The position numbers and the translations under genes were made by a program. DNA of 64,000 nt from NCBI GenBank assembly GCA_017562135.1, contig QEYB01000368.1, positions 930,001-994,000 of the forward strand. Direction: 5' to 3'. How positions within the stretch are numbered: position 1 is the first letter of the stretch; each line of letters starts with the position of its first letter. Positions 1 to 30,023 of this stretch are shown here, piece after piece. The notes beneath the pieces are model-generated. The model was not told the origin of the DNA. It saw only the letters and a program-made list of their open reading frames with translations, and searched no databases. Source of the DNA: Dipylidium caninum (Eukaryota; Platyhelminthes; Cestoda; Cyclophyllidea; Dipylidiidae).

Positions 1-276
1 GCGCCGCCTGCCCGTTAACATGTCCTGCAACTCCTGTCGCGTATTGCATCGGTGGCCCTGCTCTAAACCGCAGACCGAGCAACAGCCGCAGTAATCCTTC
101 ACCTCCCCCACGGGACACAAGGTCACCGGCGGACACTTGGACATATCGCAAGGCCCGCAGGCGTCCAGCGGTGTCTCGTTGGCCTCATCGACCTTGACTC
201 CCAGGTTGTTCACAACGAGGAAGGCGAGAATGAAGAGGGAGGAGAAGAGAGTTACCGATGCAGTGGGCGGCATCAT
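1..276 (-). CDS. IGFBP-domain secreted protein, N-terminal exon (partial)
   Basis: The reverse strand opens with two adjacent ATGs (276-274 and 273-271) and stays open to the window edge, about 92 codons. The first 30 residues hold a hydrophobic run (VTLFSSLFILAFLVV) that looks like a signal peptide. A cysteine-rich block follows with the insulin-like growth factor binding protein N-terminal signature: ACGPCDMSKCPPV, then CPVGEVKDYCGCCSVC, with the diagnostic GCGCC-type spacing. Members of this family are secreted and include IGFBPs, CCN proteins and single-IGFBP-domain proteins; which subtype applies depends on the missing C-terminal part. A true IGF-binding role cannot be claimed. The 3' part lies outside the window. 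Dense CG-rich microsatellites lie immediately upstream, probably in the promoter or 5' UTR. Confidence 0.85.
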   Translation of the reverse strand, partial: MMPPTASVTLFSSLFILAFLVVNNLGVKVDEANETPLDACGPCDMSKCPPVTLCPVGEVKDYCGCCSVCGLEQGHRCNTRQELQDMLTGRRR

Positions 277-338
277 TAGAACTGAAGATGGGCGCAATCC
301 GCGTGTCCTGCCCCAAATGGGTCCGTGGCCGGGCAGGT

Positions 339-371
339 GCGCACGCACGCACGCACGTACGCACGCACGCG
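339..371. repeat. (ACGC)n microsatellite
   Basis: An imperfect tetranucleotide array of ACGC units, followed to about 420 by a degenerate GTGC/ACGT-rich tract. It lies just upstream of the IGFBP-domain exon. Confidence 0.8.
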
Positions 372-478
372 GATACGCACAGATGTGTGCGCGTGTGCGT
401 GCGTACGTGCGCGTTCGTCCAGTGCGCAGCGCCGGGCCGTGGGCGCCTGCGTCAGGCCAAATATCGATCGCCCCCCCG

Positions 479-518
479 CACCGACCGACCGACCGACGAC
501 TGACTGACTGACTGACTG
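479..518. repeat. (CCGA)n then (CTGA)n compound microsatellite
   Basis: Four CCGA-type units switch to about five CTGA-type units. The open frames crossing this stretch on both strands are artefacts of the repeat. Confidence 0.85.
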
Positions 519-3500
519 GCCGCTGACACTTTTGCGCAGCGCCTCCGCCTCTGCTGATGGTGCCTCCTCGCGGTGGTCGAGTCCAGCGCCCTTCGTGGGT
601 GAATTGGGCCAGGATCTGCTTGCTGCGCTTTCTCCGCACGCGAGTCGACCCGACGCGAAAGGCCTTCGTTGCAAAGCATTTGCGATTTCCAATGCGGAGC
701 TTCCACTGCCTCGAACCACTTATTTGCCGAATAAACTAACAGTACGAATGGTAATCTCCACGTCAAAGAGAACTAATGTAGCGAATACGGGCCAACTAAG
801 AATTCTTTTGTGGTTGTAGGACAATCAAGGAATTATTGAAATTCTTTGTTCAAGCCTCGGTCCTCCTTTGGCTGTCATAGATTCGCTTTAACTGATTTGG
901 AGTTAATTCCCATGTTGAAAGAAATGGTTGATCACAACGTGCATTGGTGCGTTTGATTCAGCCTTTTCTTTCGGCCGAGTGGAACTTTTCCAAAGCTAAC
1001 GTGATGTGCTTAACCCTGAGAAGCATTGGGTTTGCAACTAAGTGATTACGGATTTTAAAGGAGTAAAAATCTAAAAGTGTTATTTAAAAATACAACTTTA
1101 TTCAATTATGTCGTGTCGATTTTCATTACAATTCAACGTTCGTAAAATGTTTGTTCTTTGCAAACAAGGAACTGGATTGACTGCGACGTAACACAGCAAA
1201 GCGTCATTAGAGATTTTGCCACTTGAGGAGTCCTGCACAGAACCACGAAATAAGTGGCGGTGTGAAGGCGCCGGGCCAGGGCTCCACGGCGGGTCCAGGA
1301 ATTCCTCTCGAGCGACTGCAGATGTGCGGGGCTTCGCATCATCCTGGTGGGCAGCGACACCCTTGCGACGGTCTGCCGCGTCTGGACGCTTTGCCCGACT
1401 TGATTGCCTCGCCCACCTTGGCGCGTTTGCTGAAAGTACGCGTTCGAATGGGTCGTTGGGTCGTTCGGTAAAAAACCAGAGTGCAGGCTTCCTCTCCAGC
1501 CCCCCCCCCCTCCCTCCAACTGGCAGCATCTCCCCTTTCGGTGAGCCTCTGCTTTCGGCGTCGTTGGTGCGGTTCATCTTCCATCCTCACCCACGACCTC
1601 CTCCGATTAACGTCGTTCCAAACCACCAGCTTCTTGTCGCCGGTGATTAGTCTTCTAAGAAGTGGGACAACTTCCTCGCCTTTGTGATGCTGCTAGTGCG
1701 TTGCACCAAATGAATTTCCTTTACTCAGTGAGGAAGGGATCCGAAGATCGAGTTTACCGACACAATCAGGCCGTTTTAATTTTCCTCTCAATGCACGTAC
1801 GTATGCGATGCATTGAGCTTCTCAGCAACATCACGTGTCGTGCGCTGTGGCAGGCCGAAGCGGCAATCGCCTTGATGGACGTGCGGCATACGAGGCCCCA
1901 CCGTGAGGCAGCGCATGCCATAAAAGCCATTTTTAGTAAGCCTCCTGGCCCCGCATCATGTAAGTAGTTCTAAACTCGGCACCTCTGCTACTGAAAAAAA
2001 TACTTGCACCCGACAGAGCCAGAGTGCTTTCTTGCTTGTGCGTACCTTCATGGCTGTAAATCAGGTTCTTCGTGGCTCTTTATTTACCAGATTTGTCTAT
2101 CGAGTGTTAACTAGAGGAGGTTTACCCTGGCAGATCATAGTTCTTTTGTTGTCAATTTGCCTACTTACTCATTACCGGAGACGTGAAAGTAAGTGAATAT
2201 AATGTGTATCCGGATCCCAAAATAGATTTTAGTATGGAATCAGTTAATTTTTGAAGTTTAGTTGGCCTCAGTTTGTATTTATGTTTGATGCATTTTGGCA
2301 CATCATCCTTGTAGCGTGGCACGGGTCTGAAAATAATGGTTCTAGTTTGCCTCGAACGTTGTTGCGGCTTCTCCAGGAAAGTCGAAATTGTCTTGCATAT
2401 GTCCATTGTTACATGCATAAAGTTTTGCCGCCTGTCCCTCGTTTAGCCCCCCCCCCCATGACGATAACGACTAATCCTTGGCCTCTCAACCAATATCTGT
2501 AGAGCTGTATTCAGTCCCGCCGCAGCGTCAAATTAAATGAAGGTATTAGACGGTACGTGGTAACTAATAGTGTTTCATGTATCTCTAATTTTAGTCCGTC
2601 GTACTAGCGGAGTTTGAGCCCATTTTTTGTTAAAACATCAATTAAGTTAATCGTGAGGTAGCTACCACTTTTCGGTATGTCATTATAGGCCTTTCCTTTT
2701 TCGAAACAATGCTTGGCATTATGCACTCTTCTGCGATAACTTAAAGGAACATCAGATTTCTTCGAAAAATGTTTCGACTAGATTTGGGTCGCGTGTAGAT
2801 GATAGGTGATCTATGCGATGTATTTGTCATAGGTAAATCCGACATCACAATCAGGTCTCACTTGAATTAACTTTCTTGTAAATGGAGTGACGAGAGCTAT
2901 TTGGTTTGAAAAAAACTTATAATTATTCAACAGTATGTTCTGTTACAAAGTATAATATTTTGTTAATACCTACATAATTTGTCGTTGACTGCTTTAAATT
3001 GATGCGAAACACGCTAGCCGGAGAAATTGTGGGTGAATCGTTATTGTTGTAGTATTATCCTCCCACGCCCTTCGTCGTCATTTGCCGTTGATGCCTTCTC
3101 TCTAACCACACTTAATGCACAGGAATACCGTGTTATTTTGCCTCCCCCTTCTCATCTATTGGTTCTAAAGCATATAATCCTGTTTAGGCGCTTAGCATTC
3201 GTTGACTATTTTACCAGACCCTATTAACCGCTTCATGTAAAAGCCCTCAAATCGGTGTTGTGATGGCCTGCATTAAATTAAACGGAGTAGTTTATCTGGT
3301 TTCTATTCGGCATGTCCAGTTTACTCCACCTTTATAATTATATCTCAAGTTTTATGGTTCGTTCGAGGAAGACGACTTTTTGATCGCCTAATTAAATTGC
3401 TTACCCACAAATTTTAACCTCCCGTTGTAGGTTCATTAGACAAGTACGGTTGAGTATCGTTATTAATATAAGCTCGAAATTTATAATCTCACTGTACTCT

Positions 3501-6010
3501 CCGTATTTATGATATCATCACTGTTTATTAAGGATGTTAAGCTCCCGGTACGATGTCCCAAGTCCAATTCTAACTGTCTCTGTATGGCAGATCGTTTACG
3601 ATTCCCTTTTAGTTTTTAATCGTAATTTCGTGGGTTGCAGTCCAGGCTGTAAGAAATGGAATCCTCTTCTGTACACGTTTTCACCTCAAATAAAGAAATA
3701 ATCTTCGAAACATGGTGTAACAAAGTTGGTATTCGACTTCTAACCGTTTTGCAGACCAATAAGTGGATTACCGAGAATTTTGGCTTCCTCGTTCCTCTGT
3801 GGCCATGTCTTCCAACTCGTAGGTTTTTTTATTCAGTTAATTTTTCTCGGAGATTTAAAGCAATACCTCTTTCAAATCACTCAGCCAGTAGTTGACGCTT
3901 TACAAACTTTTTCTTTGACTCAAAGTCCGAAGGTTATGTCGTCAAGAATACGCGAATTACTTCAGGTTTGCTCTTGAGCAATTTTATAAGCCTGTAGAAC
4001 TTGGCTGCCGAGTCATCATTAACACCCGGGATTATTACTCTTGCATTCCTTAATAAGGATAACACTTCTGACGATGGAGGGATCCCGTTTTCCGTTCTCC
4101 AACTTTTTGCCTCTGAATTAATGGCATGAGTTTTCTTACTATGAATTTTTTTAGAAGCAGTGCGACTTTCCCCGGTTTTTATTTCCTTCACCGTGGTTGG
4201 CACTTTTTACTCTACAGCATGATCTCTTAAAATGTGTAAACGCAGCCATCTTCCAATGATTAGAACTGCGTTACATAAAAAACTTGGTACTCTAAAGGAT
4301 ATTGATCTCTCCAGTAGATTTTCGCGTGCAATTTTTGTAAATTGGGCTAGGGTTGCACATTGGTTTGCTGTTATGAGCTTAGCTGACAACAACTGGGAAT
4401 ATTTTGGCGCCGCGTTTGGATTTCTGCTACGTATTAAATACTGTGGAGTCCGTTCAGTACGTTTCATTTTTCGCTTACTGGTAAGTGTCACTTACGTCCT
4501 AATTTACGCCTTTTCGCAAGAGTTTGCCTCTCTTCCACCTACTTAGAACAGCAGTCGAGGAGCTTCATCGTCTCTCACATCTGCCTGCTAGTCAGATATA
4601 TCGTGACAACTTTGGAAGAAGTTAAACAGATATCCACGTCTGTAACTTCTGTTATGTTAGAGATGGAGTTAATTTCTGTTATCGTCTGTTTATACGATGA
4701 AATTTTCGTTCATTGCGCTTACCTCACAGGTGTGACGGACAACAGATTGACCGAGCTTCTGCAATATTTGTATCCCGTAAGTATTCACATGGTACTTAAT
4801 TTAAATCGGTAGAGTAATTTAATTTAGTGTATTTGGTCAGTCACGTACGCGTTTTTTGTACCATAATTAAACCTTTTAGGAGCAAGGCGAAGAATCCATA
4901 AAAAGTTGGTTGAAATTCTGGCTAATTGCTGATATCAGTAATGACGAACTCTCAGATTACTTCAATTAGTGTTGATCGCAGTGAAATGTTGTGTGTCAAA
5001 AAAAACAACCATTCTTTATCCTTTCCTGTTACGCGTGACATGCGAATGTTTTAGTCTTGGCTATTTTTTTAATTTTTACAAAATTTGCATACTTATCAGA
5101 TGTTAATACACAAGAACCGACCATATCTCTGATTCTTGTCATTGTTAATTTCTTTTTTATGTAAAAATACGTTGGGATCATGTTGATTTCAGTGTCAGAG
5201 GTATTGCAAGTACTGCAGTGCCTGGAAACACTGGACATCGTCAAGGTGCTCGGTTGCCCTATCATCTTTCTAATTAAACTGACTAGACTACTTTCGTCCA
5301 CATTCTTCTTATGCTCTTCGCAGTGGCACATTTTTTCTTAAGACACGCCATCGTTAAAGCTGTATCGGTCCCCGCATACCTTGCGTAGTCACGTACATCC
5401 GGTTCGCAGCCAATTGCGCATCACTGAGGTCGCCTGCTGACATAGTGGTACCGTTGGCCTGTCCCATGATACACGTTTCCCTCCTTGCGAACAAATACTC
5501 TTACCAAACTGGTCCATTTACGCCCTTACTTGACCGTAATCGTCCCAAATGTTGATGCACATACGAAAAGTTTCCCGAGAAAACAGGAATTTTCCGTCAA
5601 TTCAAAGTTTTAACAGCACTCACGCGCTTGAAACCAATGCGCGCCAACGCTGCACTCGTTGTGGTAATCACGTACCCACCTATAGTGCTGGCGAAAATCG
5701 GTTTACGATGGTTCTCGAGCAGTCATTTTTACATTAAATTCCAGGAGAATACCTGTCCGACGCGTTGCCCATTAAAGGTTTGTAAATAATCACGAATAAG
5801 TGGTCATCTAGACAAAGCTGATAAATGGACACAGCCTGTACGGAGGCCGATGACGCGGTTAGCGACCGACGGAAAACTAGAAGAGACCAAATAGATTAGA
5901 AGGCAACCATTCGGAGAGCCGATACGGTTTGCTTTTAATGAACGTCGGCAATGAGAAAAAGAAGGATTAAAGTAAAAGGAGTTCTATGGTTTAATCCACT
6001 AGTCTGCTGT
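519..6010. other. Gene-free stretch, no supported gene
   Basis: Nothing here shows a protein family motif, a pair of consistent splice sites or a convincing long frame. About 540-1650 is GC-rich and open in several frames on both strands, which is typical of composition rather than coding. Runs of ten C at 1500 and nine C near 2449 are present. The rest is AT-rich. 3' UTR of the phosphoglycerate mutase gene probably occupies part of 5900-6010. Confidence 0.5.
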
Positions 6011-7380
6011 CTACTTGACTTTGCCTTGATTCGCTACGTTGCTGATGGCAGCGGCAACAGTGGCCTCATCCGCCAGATAATAATGTTTCACTGGGCGAAT
6101 ATTTTCATCCAATTCGTAAACTAACGGGATACCTAAATGCAAAGCAAAAACGCTAGAAATGGGAGTGCAAACTAGTGCCAGGATTTTGTCCCAAAGATGA
6201 ACTGGTTTCTGAAAAAAAGTTCAAATTTGCCATCGACTAACCATCACCAATGGTTCGCTTTATCAAAAGTCTAGTATTGATAGAAAATCAAACGAGACTA
6301 AGGTGCTGTCCACCTACCCGTAGGTATGTTAAGTCCGACGATATCCTTATCGGGAATTTTGTCCAAGAATTTAACAATAGCACGAATACTGTTTCCATGA
6401 GCAGTGATTAGAACGCGTCTTCCTTGCTAAAAAAAATGAAATTAGTCGAAACTCGAACGAGATATTAGGCATGAGAAACCGTGAATGCTATTGATGACAA
6501 AGAGGAGCAATAGGGCACGGCAACGAGTAGGCAATCGGAAAAGGGATTCTAAGCAGGGTTGTGAACATACCTTGATGGCAGGAACAACTGAATCACACCA
6601 GAAGGGGTAGACTCGATTGACAGTGTCCTTCAAGCATTCCGTGACAGGGATGCATCCGGCATCAAGCAACTATTATGCCAAGGTAAGAGCAGAACATTAG
6701 TGAGAATCATTATAGGGAACATTTATAAGTTAATGGCAGGCGGAGTCAAGCTAATAAACATAGAGAATCATAATGTAGGTGTTGAGGTGGTGTGCACAGG
6801 AGGTGCGTCGAATTTAAACAGAGGGTAAGTCGATGGAGTTACCTTATACTTCTCTTCTTTGCCTGGCCAGCGTTTGTCAGAAATCTCTAAGGGAGGAGGT
6901 GGAATGTCGTAAGCACGACGCCAAATTTGGACTTGGTCTTCACCATGTTTTGCAGCAGTCTCCGATTTGTTCAACCCCTGCAGTCCTCCATACATTCGTT
7001 CGTTAAACGCCATGTCCTGAAAATAGCGCATGGTTTGATGAACTACTAGGAAAAAGGGGTCCCAAACACCAAAAAAAATGGGTTGTGAAGCCAAAGGTTA
7101 CCATTTTTTAAATGACGATAAAGACATACTTTTCTACGGGAATCCAATGAAGGTCATTTACTTCAAGCACATGATTGAGCGTTTTGATGGCGCGCTTCAA
7201 CAGACTAGTGAATGCGATGTCGAAGGACAGGCCCCTTTCTTTTATCATTTCACCCGCACTCCTAGCTTCCTGTTCACCCTTATCTGATAAATCAGCATCA
7301 TGCCAGCCACAAAATCGATTCTCCTGGTTATAAACGCTCTCACCGTGCCTGATGAAGACAACCTTGTACGGAGGGCCCAT
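6011..7380 (-). CDS. PGAM: Cofactor-dependent phosphoglycerate mutase (frameshifted in this assembly)
   Basis: Glycolytic enzyme that interconverts 3- and 2-phosphoglycerate through a phosphohistidine, primed by 2,3-bisphosphoglycerate; cytosolic. Five exons: 7380-7130, 7016-6843, 6669-6571, 6426-6318, 6132-6011. Exon 1 carries the catalytic [20 protein letters not shown]. Exon 2 carries [20 protein letters not shown] and [12 protein letters not shown]. Exon 4 carries the second active-site histidine, [14 protein letters not shown], and NIPTG. The predicted length is about 251 residues, usual for the family. One base is missing in exon 2: TWRL reads in one frame and NERMYGG in the next (plus 7001-7008, cgttaaac where a third t is expected). 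Without that base the spliced frame breaks; with it every phase closes. I treat it as a probable sequencing indel in a functional gene. It is divergent from LIN37 with 355 bp between the start codons. Confidence 0.93.
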
Positions 7381-7735
7381 CGCAGTGGACTACTGTACTC
7401 GCTGCAGTTGCAAATCAACAGCGATGGTTTATTTAAACAATGGTACAAAATTGCCACGCTAAATATAATAATAACTTTTACCAAATTAGTTAAGAATTAT
7501 ATTTAGAAGCCGCACAATCTACCGAGTCCTTGGAAAAGGCCTCATGGTAGCTTCCAGCGAGAAAGTCCGTAGCGTCAAAAAACATGATAGCGCTTCTTAA
7601 ATTACTATTATCACTTTGGGAATGTTTAATTTCAACTTTGTCGATTGAGAAGGCAAACAGGGAGCCATAGCAGTTTGTTTTGCTCAACCGGCGTCGCCCG
7701 AATTTGGGGCTCCACACTCGTACGCTTCTCCCGCA
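7381..7735. promoter_or_regulatory. Shared divergent promoter region, PGAM and LIN37
   Basis: These 355 bp separate the start codons of two diverging genes and must hold both 5' UTRs and both promoters. I see no clear TATA box or known element. The 75-codon reverse frame inside it has no family features. Confidence 0.5.
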
Positions 7736-9014
7736 ATGTCTGCTAGTTGGAATGACAGATCTTGGTGGCCGGAACCGGATGGTATGTCTGAGAAATGTCA
7801 GCTAATTTTTTCTGCAGAGGCTGATGTATCGCTCGCGAGGGAAAACTTGGATCAGATTTTGGTTGCGTATAAGGAAAACCCGGAGAAAGTGTATGTCATT
7901 TTTACCAATTTATAAGAGGTCTTTGCAGGAAAGAAAGTTTGAAATACAAAGATGAAGTAATGAACCGAAAAGAAGTATTAGAGAAGGAAAAATATAGGTC
8001 GCCTTTATACAAAGTAGGAGGTGGTGAAATGAAACGTAGAAAAAGGGGGATGGCGTCGGACGAGGACGACACCCCAAAAGGTGACTTAGTTGCCAAATTG
8101 ACCTCCCGTTAGAATCATTTGTGATCAAGGTTTTTGAACGAAGCGTCGATTTTGGACAGTTCCCGGAAAATGCTCCCCTTTACCCAATGGCTCGAGCCTG
8201 GATCCGAAATCTCAATCAAACGGACAAGTCATCATGGAATGACATTCCGAGTGCTGATGATGATCGAGAGGTATGTTATCTTCTACATTTCTGTATGTTT
8301 GACTAATCACCAAATTTTTTCAGGGCGCAGATCAGCTTTCCGGACTGCCATTACGCCTTGCCAAAACCCAATGACGGCTTCACAGACGGTCAAGTGCGCG
8401 TTCCTCAACCCTTGTCATCCTCCGGACAACCTTTCGTCATCAATGTTGAGGCACGTACCAGTTTCTCCCCTTTCTCCAGAGACAAAGCTACGCATAGAGT
8501 TTTTCGTGATTATCCACACTTTTTGAATCAGATATGTTAAATCCGTGTGCTAAAGAACCCCATTAAAAACAGCTGTTGGTCTCCTACGTAGTCATGATTA
8601 GTTTGATGCCCCCCCCCCCTCCCCGACTATTTTCAACTTGTGCTAACCGCGATTACACTATCTTGTGCTATTTGGGAAGTCTCTTAATATCTGTAATCAT
8701 ATGCTCTCTTTTTTAGAATCCACCAAAAGAGATGTCCCCAGAAGGTCTGCTGGAGCAGCACATAACACGCTGGCGTGAAATACGTCGAAAGTACGTCGAA
8801 CGCCATCCAGATATCACTTTAACTTTGAATACAAAGTGCCGTTACCCTAATCTAATTTTTAATATTATTTTGCTTCAAACGATATATACCTTAATTCGCA
8901 ATTATCTTTGTTCTCAGGTGGAAAGCAGCCTGCAGAGATAACGAAGAACGTTACAGGGACTCTTATATTATCCTGCGGGAAATGTATGACAAATACTGCA
9001 AGGATCTGCCATAA
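7736..9014 (+). CDS. LIN37: LIN37, DREAM/MuvB core subunit
   Basis: LIN37 is a MuvB core component of the nuclear DREAM complex, which represses cell-cycle genes in quiescence. Model: 7736-7781, 7818-7890, 7929-8080, 8113-8270, 8331-8393, 8717-8790, 8918-9014; 220 residues against 246 in human. Diagnostic blocks are FVIKVFERSVDFGQFPENAP then LYPMARAWIRN, matching the family core, and a C-terminal helix TRWREIRRKWKAACRDNEER then YRDSYIILREMYDKY. Introns are 36, 38, 32, 60, 323 and 127 nt. The first (36 nt) is a multiple of three with no stop, so its retention would add 12 residues in frame. The 8331 acceptor is the second of two close AGs and is the one that keeps frame. The end of exon 5 (8393, GTGCGC donor) is the least certain boundary; a donor at 8436 also keeps frame. 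Confidence 0.9.
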
Positions 9015-9020
9015 ATGGTA

Positions 9021-10010
9021 TTAATTGTATGTCGCAAGTGGCATGCACATATTGTAAAAATCTGTTTCTATCAAATTTTCCGTACTGTACCATTTCAACC
9101 AACCTTCCTGCCAGAGGTACTGTAGGCTGGGTTCTTCATTTGTACTGTAGTAATGTGGGTCCTAAGAAGCCATTTTTGAAGTAATTTTAAAATTGAGCAC
9201 TCGAATCAGTTACTGCATTTTTGGAGATTAATTGACAGGATTGTAATCTTACCAGGTTCAGTAGAGATGCGGAATCGAAGCCCGTCCTTGACTTTATGGC
9301 GAGAATACATTTGGAGGAGCAGTCTTTATTACCGCCTACCAAACCAGTGGAAATTGCCAGTGACCTACCCATCATTATTGGAGTTCCAGAGTGCATGAAG
9401 TGATCACGGATCTTGGAAAAATGGTCTTTCTCAAATTTTCCGCGTGGCACTTGAATAATTCTATAGTCTGTCTGGTTGCTACGGTAAAGATTTCTAATGA
9501 ACTAACATTTGTCAGATTTCGTATTACCATCCCCGCCTCAATAGAGCCTATCCAGTCATGAGATTTGTAGAAGGAGGGGGGTTTGTCGTCTGTATCGACG
9601 AGGACGGATTGAATTTCATATAGGTCCGGAAAAGTAGATTGAAGGGAGAGATTCAGTTTGAACCATGAGATGATGGTCTGCAATGTGCGGTAGCCACAAC
9701 CCCAACCCTATAATGCAATCGAAGTCAATAGATCAACAAAGGAACCTTAGAATCGTAACATGTTGGGGAGTGAGCCTTGGTGTGAAGTTTGGTGAGACTG
9801 GCTACTAACGTGATTGCGGAAAGGTAATTGCATGGAATAGTCAACTCTAATCATAAGAAGAAACTAGAATCTGAAAGATTTTCAGTATACCCTGTCATCG
9901 ATATTTTGATTTCCATAGTGCCAATATTCGATGACTCCTTTGAAGGTGCAAATGTTCTCCTTTTCTTTATCTATTTCGTCATAGCAATCCCGAGAAGTTA
10001 TCCTCAACAT
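9021..10010 (-). CDS. UFSP1: Ufm1-specific cysteine protease, short UFSP1-type
   Basis: This protease matures the ubiquitin-like modifier UFM1 and removes it from targets (ER homeostasis). Five exons: 10010-9891, 9707-9507, 9471-9369, 9335-9253, 9161-9021; all phases close to give 215 residues, close to human UFSP1 and lacking the long N-terminal part of UFSP2. Catalytic features are all present: GVIEYWHYGNQNIDDR leads into GWGCGYRTLQTIISWF with the nucleophilic Cys; DWIGSIEAGMVI follows; then HSGTPIMMGG; and the Asp-Pro-His of LDPHYYS at the start of the last exon. It ends in DFYNMCMP, the family's conserved tail. Introns 9506-9472 (35 nt) and 9368-9336 (33 nt) are minimal. It lies 495 bp downstream of the PI4KA stop on the same strand and is tail-to-tail with LIN37, stop codons 6 bp apart. 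Confidence 0.92.
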
Positions 10011-10504
10011 TGGCTAAAAAATCAGGTGAAAATAATGTTACTTCCCACCTCATTTCAAATAGGACTGATATTAAATCGAGACAAATTTTCTTCGCCAGTG
10101 TCTGGCTCCAAAGCATGCGTTCAGACAAGCCAACACCTGACAGTTTCAATTTCTCAACCTTTTACCCTCCACCTCAAAAATTGTTATTCTATAAAAGGAT
10201 ACAGAGTCATATTTGAGTATGCTGTAAGTTAAATGTCAAGTTATCAGGTAGGTTATTCGAGAAATTGGGCGTCGACTGATAAACTGGATTACTAGTTCGT
10301 TGATTGGGTTGTATGTATCTCGGCTAATACGCGTATTTTCAACCAGCGCTAATTGGCAAAAAGGAGGCTCTTCTGAGTAAAGTATACGTTTATTTACTTG
10401 GTTTGAGGAGAAAGTAGTCAAAAATTAGGTGAAGATAGGGTTCACTCGTTTGTTTGTAAAAGTACAACAAAACAGTGATGGAGAGGACAGAGGCGTGCAT
10501 CCAT
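10011..10504. other. Spacer between PI4KA 3' end and UFSP1 start
   Basis: No gene seen. Both flanking genes read on the minus strand, so this holds the PI4KA 3' UTR and the UFSP1 promoter or a trans-splice acceptor. The short plus-strand frames here are the reverse of UFSP1 exon 1 and AT-rich noise. Confidence 0.5.
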
Positions 10505-29122
<18,618 letters not shown>

Positions 29123-30023
29123 CACGAAAACGAGAGACCGGAATACGGGGGCAAACTCTGAAAACCCGCTCTTTCGTTAGTTCGGTAAAATCTTTGATCA
29201 TCAGCATCAAATATCTCTGGCTTGAGAGTAAATTAATCTCCATTGCTATGGACAAAAAGATATTTTTAAACAAAATTTATCCTCACAGAATTGAAGAGTA
29301 TATAGTGATATCGGGTGACGTGAAAAGGCTCCATAAATAGCGCAAATGGAGGCACAGTTTTTATGTGACCTAAATTAGATGCCCCGATGTCATTAATTAT
29401 GTCGCTAATAACCAACGGCGAAAACGTATCACCCCTAACGCAATTTGACAATCCATGAAACGTCGCTAATACGGATGCGATTTCTCCTAGGTAGATTTGT
29501 GGGCCGCTTTTTGCGGCGCGTCACACTTTTCACGTCCCTTTTCCAGCGAACCGTCGTTTATTGGCCAAATTTAACACGTGGTACATAGTAACTACCCCCA
29601 TAGCAGGTTTAAAGGCGGGAAGAAACGGACGTCCGGACGATAGACGCGGTACTATCGCCTATCCCGTGAAATTGGCTCGATACTTGACCTCTTAACACTC
29701 ACCAGGGCCTAACGTCCTAATTGACCCAAATTCTCTGGTATTTTGGTCACTTTTCCGACTTACAATACCTGCTTGTCGTATCTATGCGAGTTATACGCAA
29801 AATTACTTTTCAGATTGCCAGTGGATTTATCGTAATAACTGAACCTTGGATTTAACTTTTCGGCTTGAGTATGTACCTCAAACGCGCAGATACAGCTCCA
29901 CTTGCCTAAAAATGAAAGCGCTCAAATAAAGCTCAACAAGAAGTTCCGTCTGTCCCTTGAGTAAAACAAGTACGACTTCTTCATATCGTCAACAAATTTT
30001 TTTGCATAATATAACTGCTCGCT
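29123..30023. other. PI4KA upstream region, no gene seen
   Basis: This directly precedes the PI4KA start codon on the minus strand and must contain its promoter. A GC-richer patch at about 29490-29700 stands out from AT-rich flanks. The 105-codon plus frame at 29023-29340 overlaps PI4KA exon 1 antisense and has no support. Confidence 0.45.

Noticed and set aside
339..518. Direct repeats as a CRISPR array
   Set aside because: Units are 4 bp with no spacers; ordinary microsatellites in an animal genome.
1098..1650. Overlapping 144-159 codon frames on both strands
   Set aside because: Mutually overlapping, rich in Arg, Ser and Pro and without motifs; a C homopolymer at 1500 lies inside.
5354..5467. 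38-codon reverse frame with protein-like composition (MGQANGTTMSAGDLSDAQ)
   Set aside because: Too short, no neighbouring exons or splice sites with matching phase, and no known family. Kept only as a note.
7782..7817. LIN37 segment as coding rather than intron
   Set aside because: It is open in frame, but has GT-AG ends, a pyrimidine tract and no counterpart in the family, so I call it an intron with possible retention.
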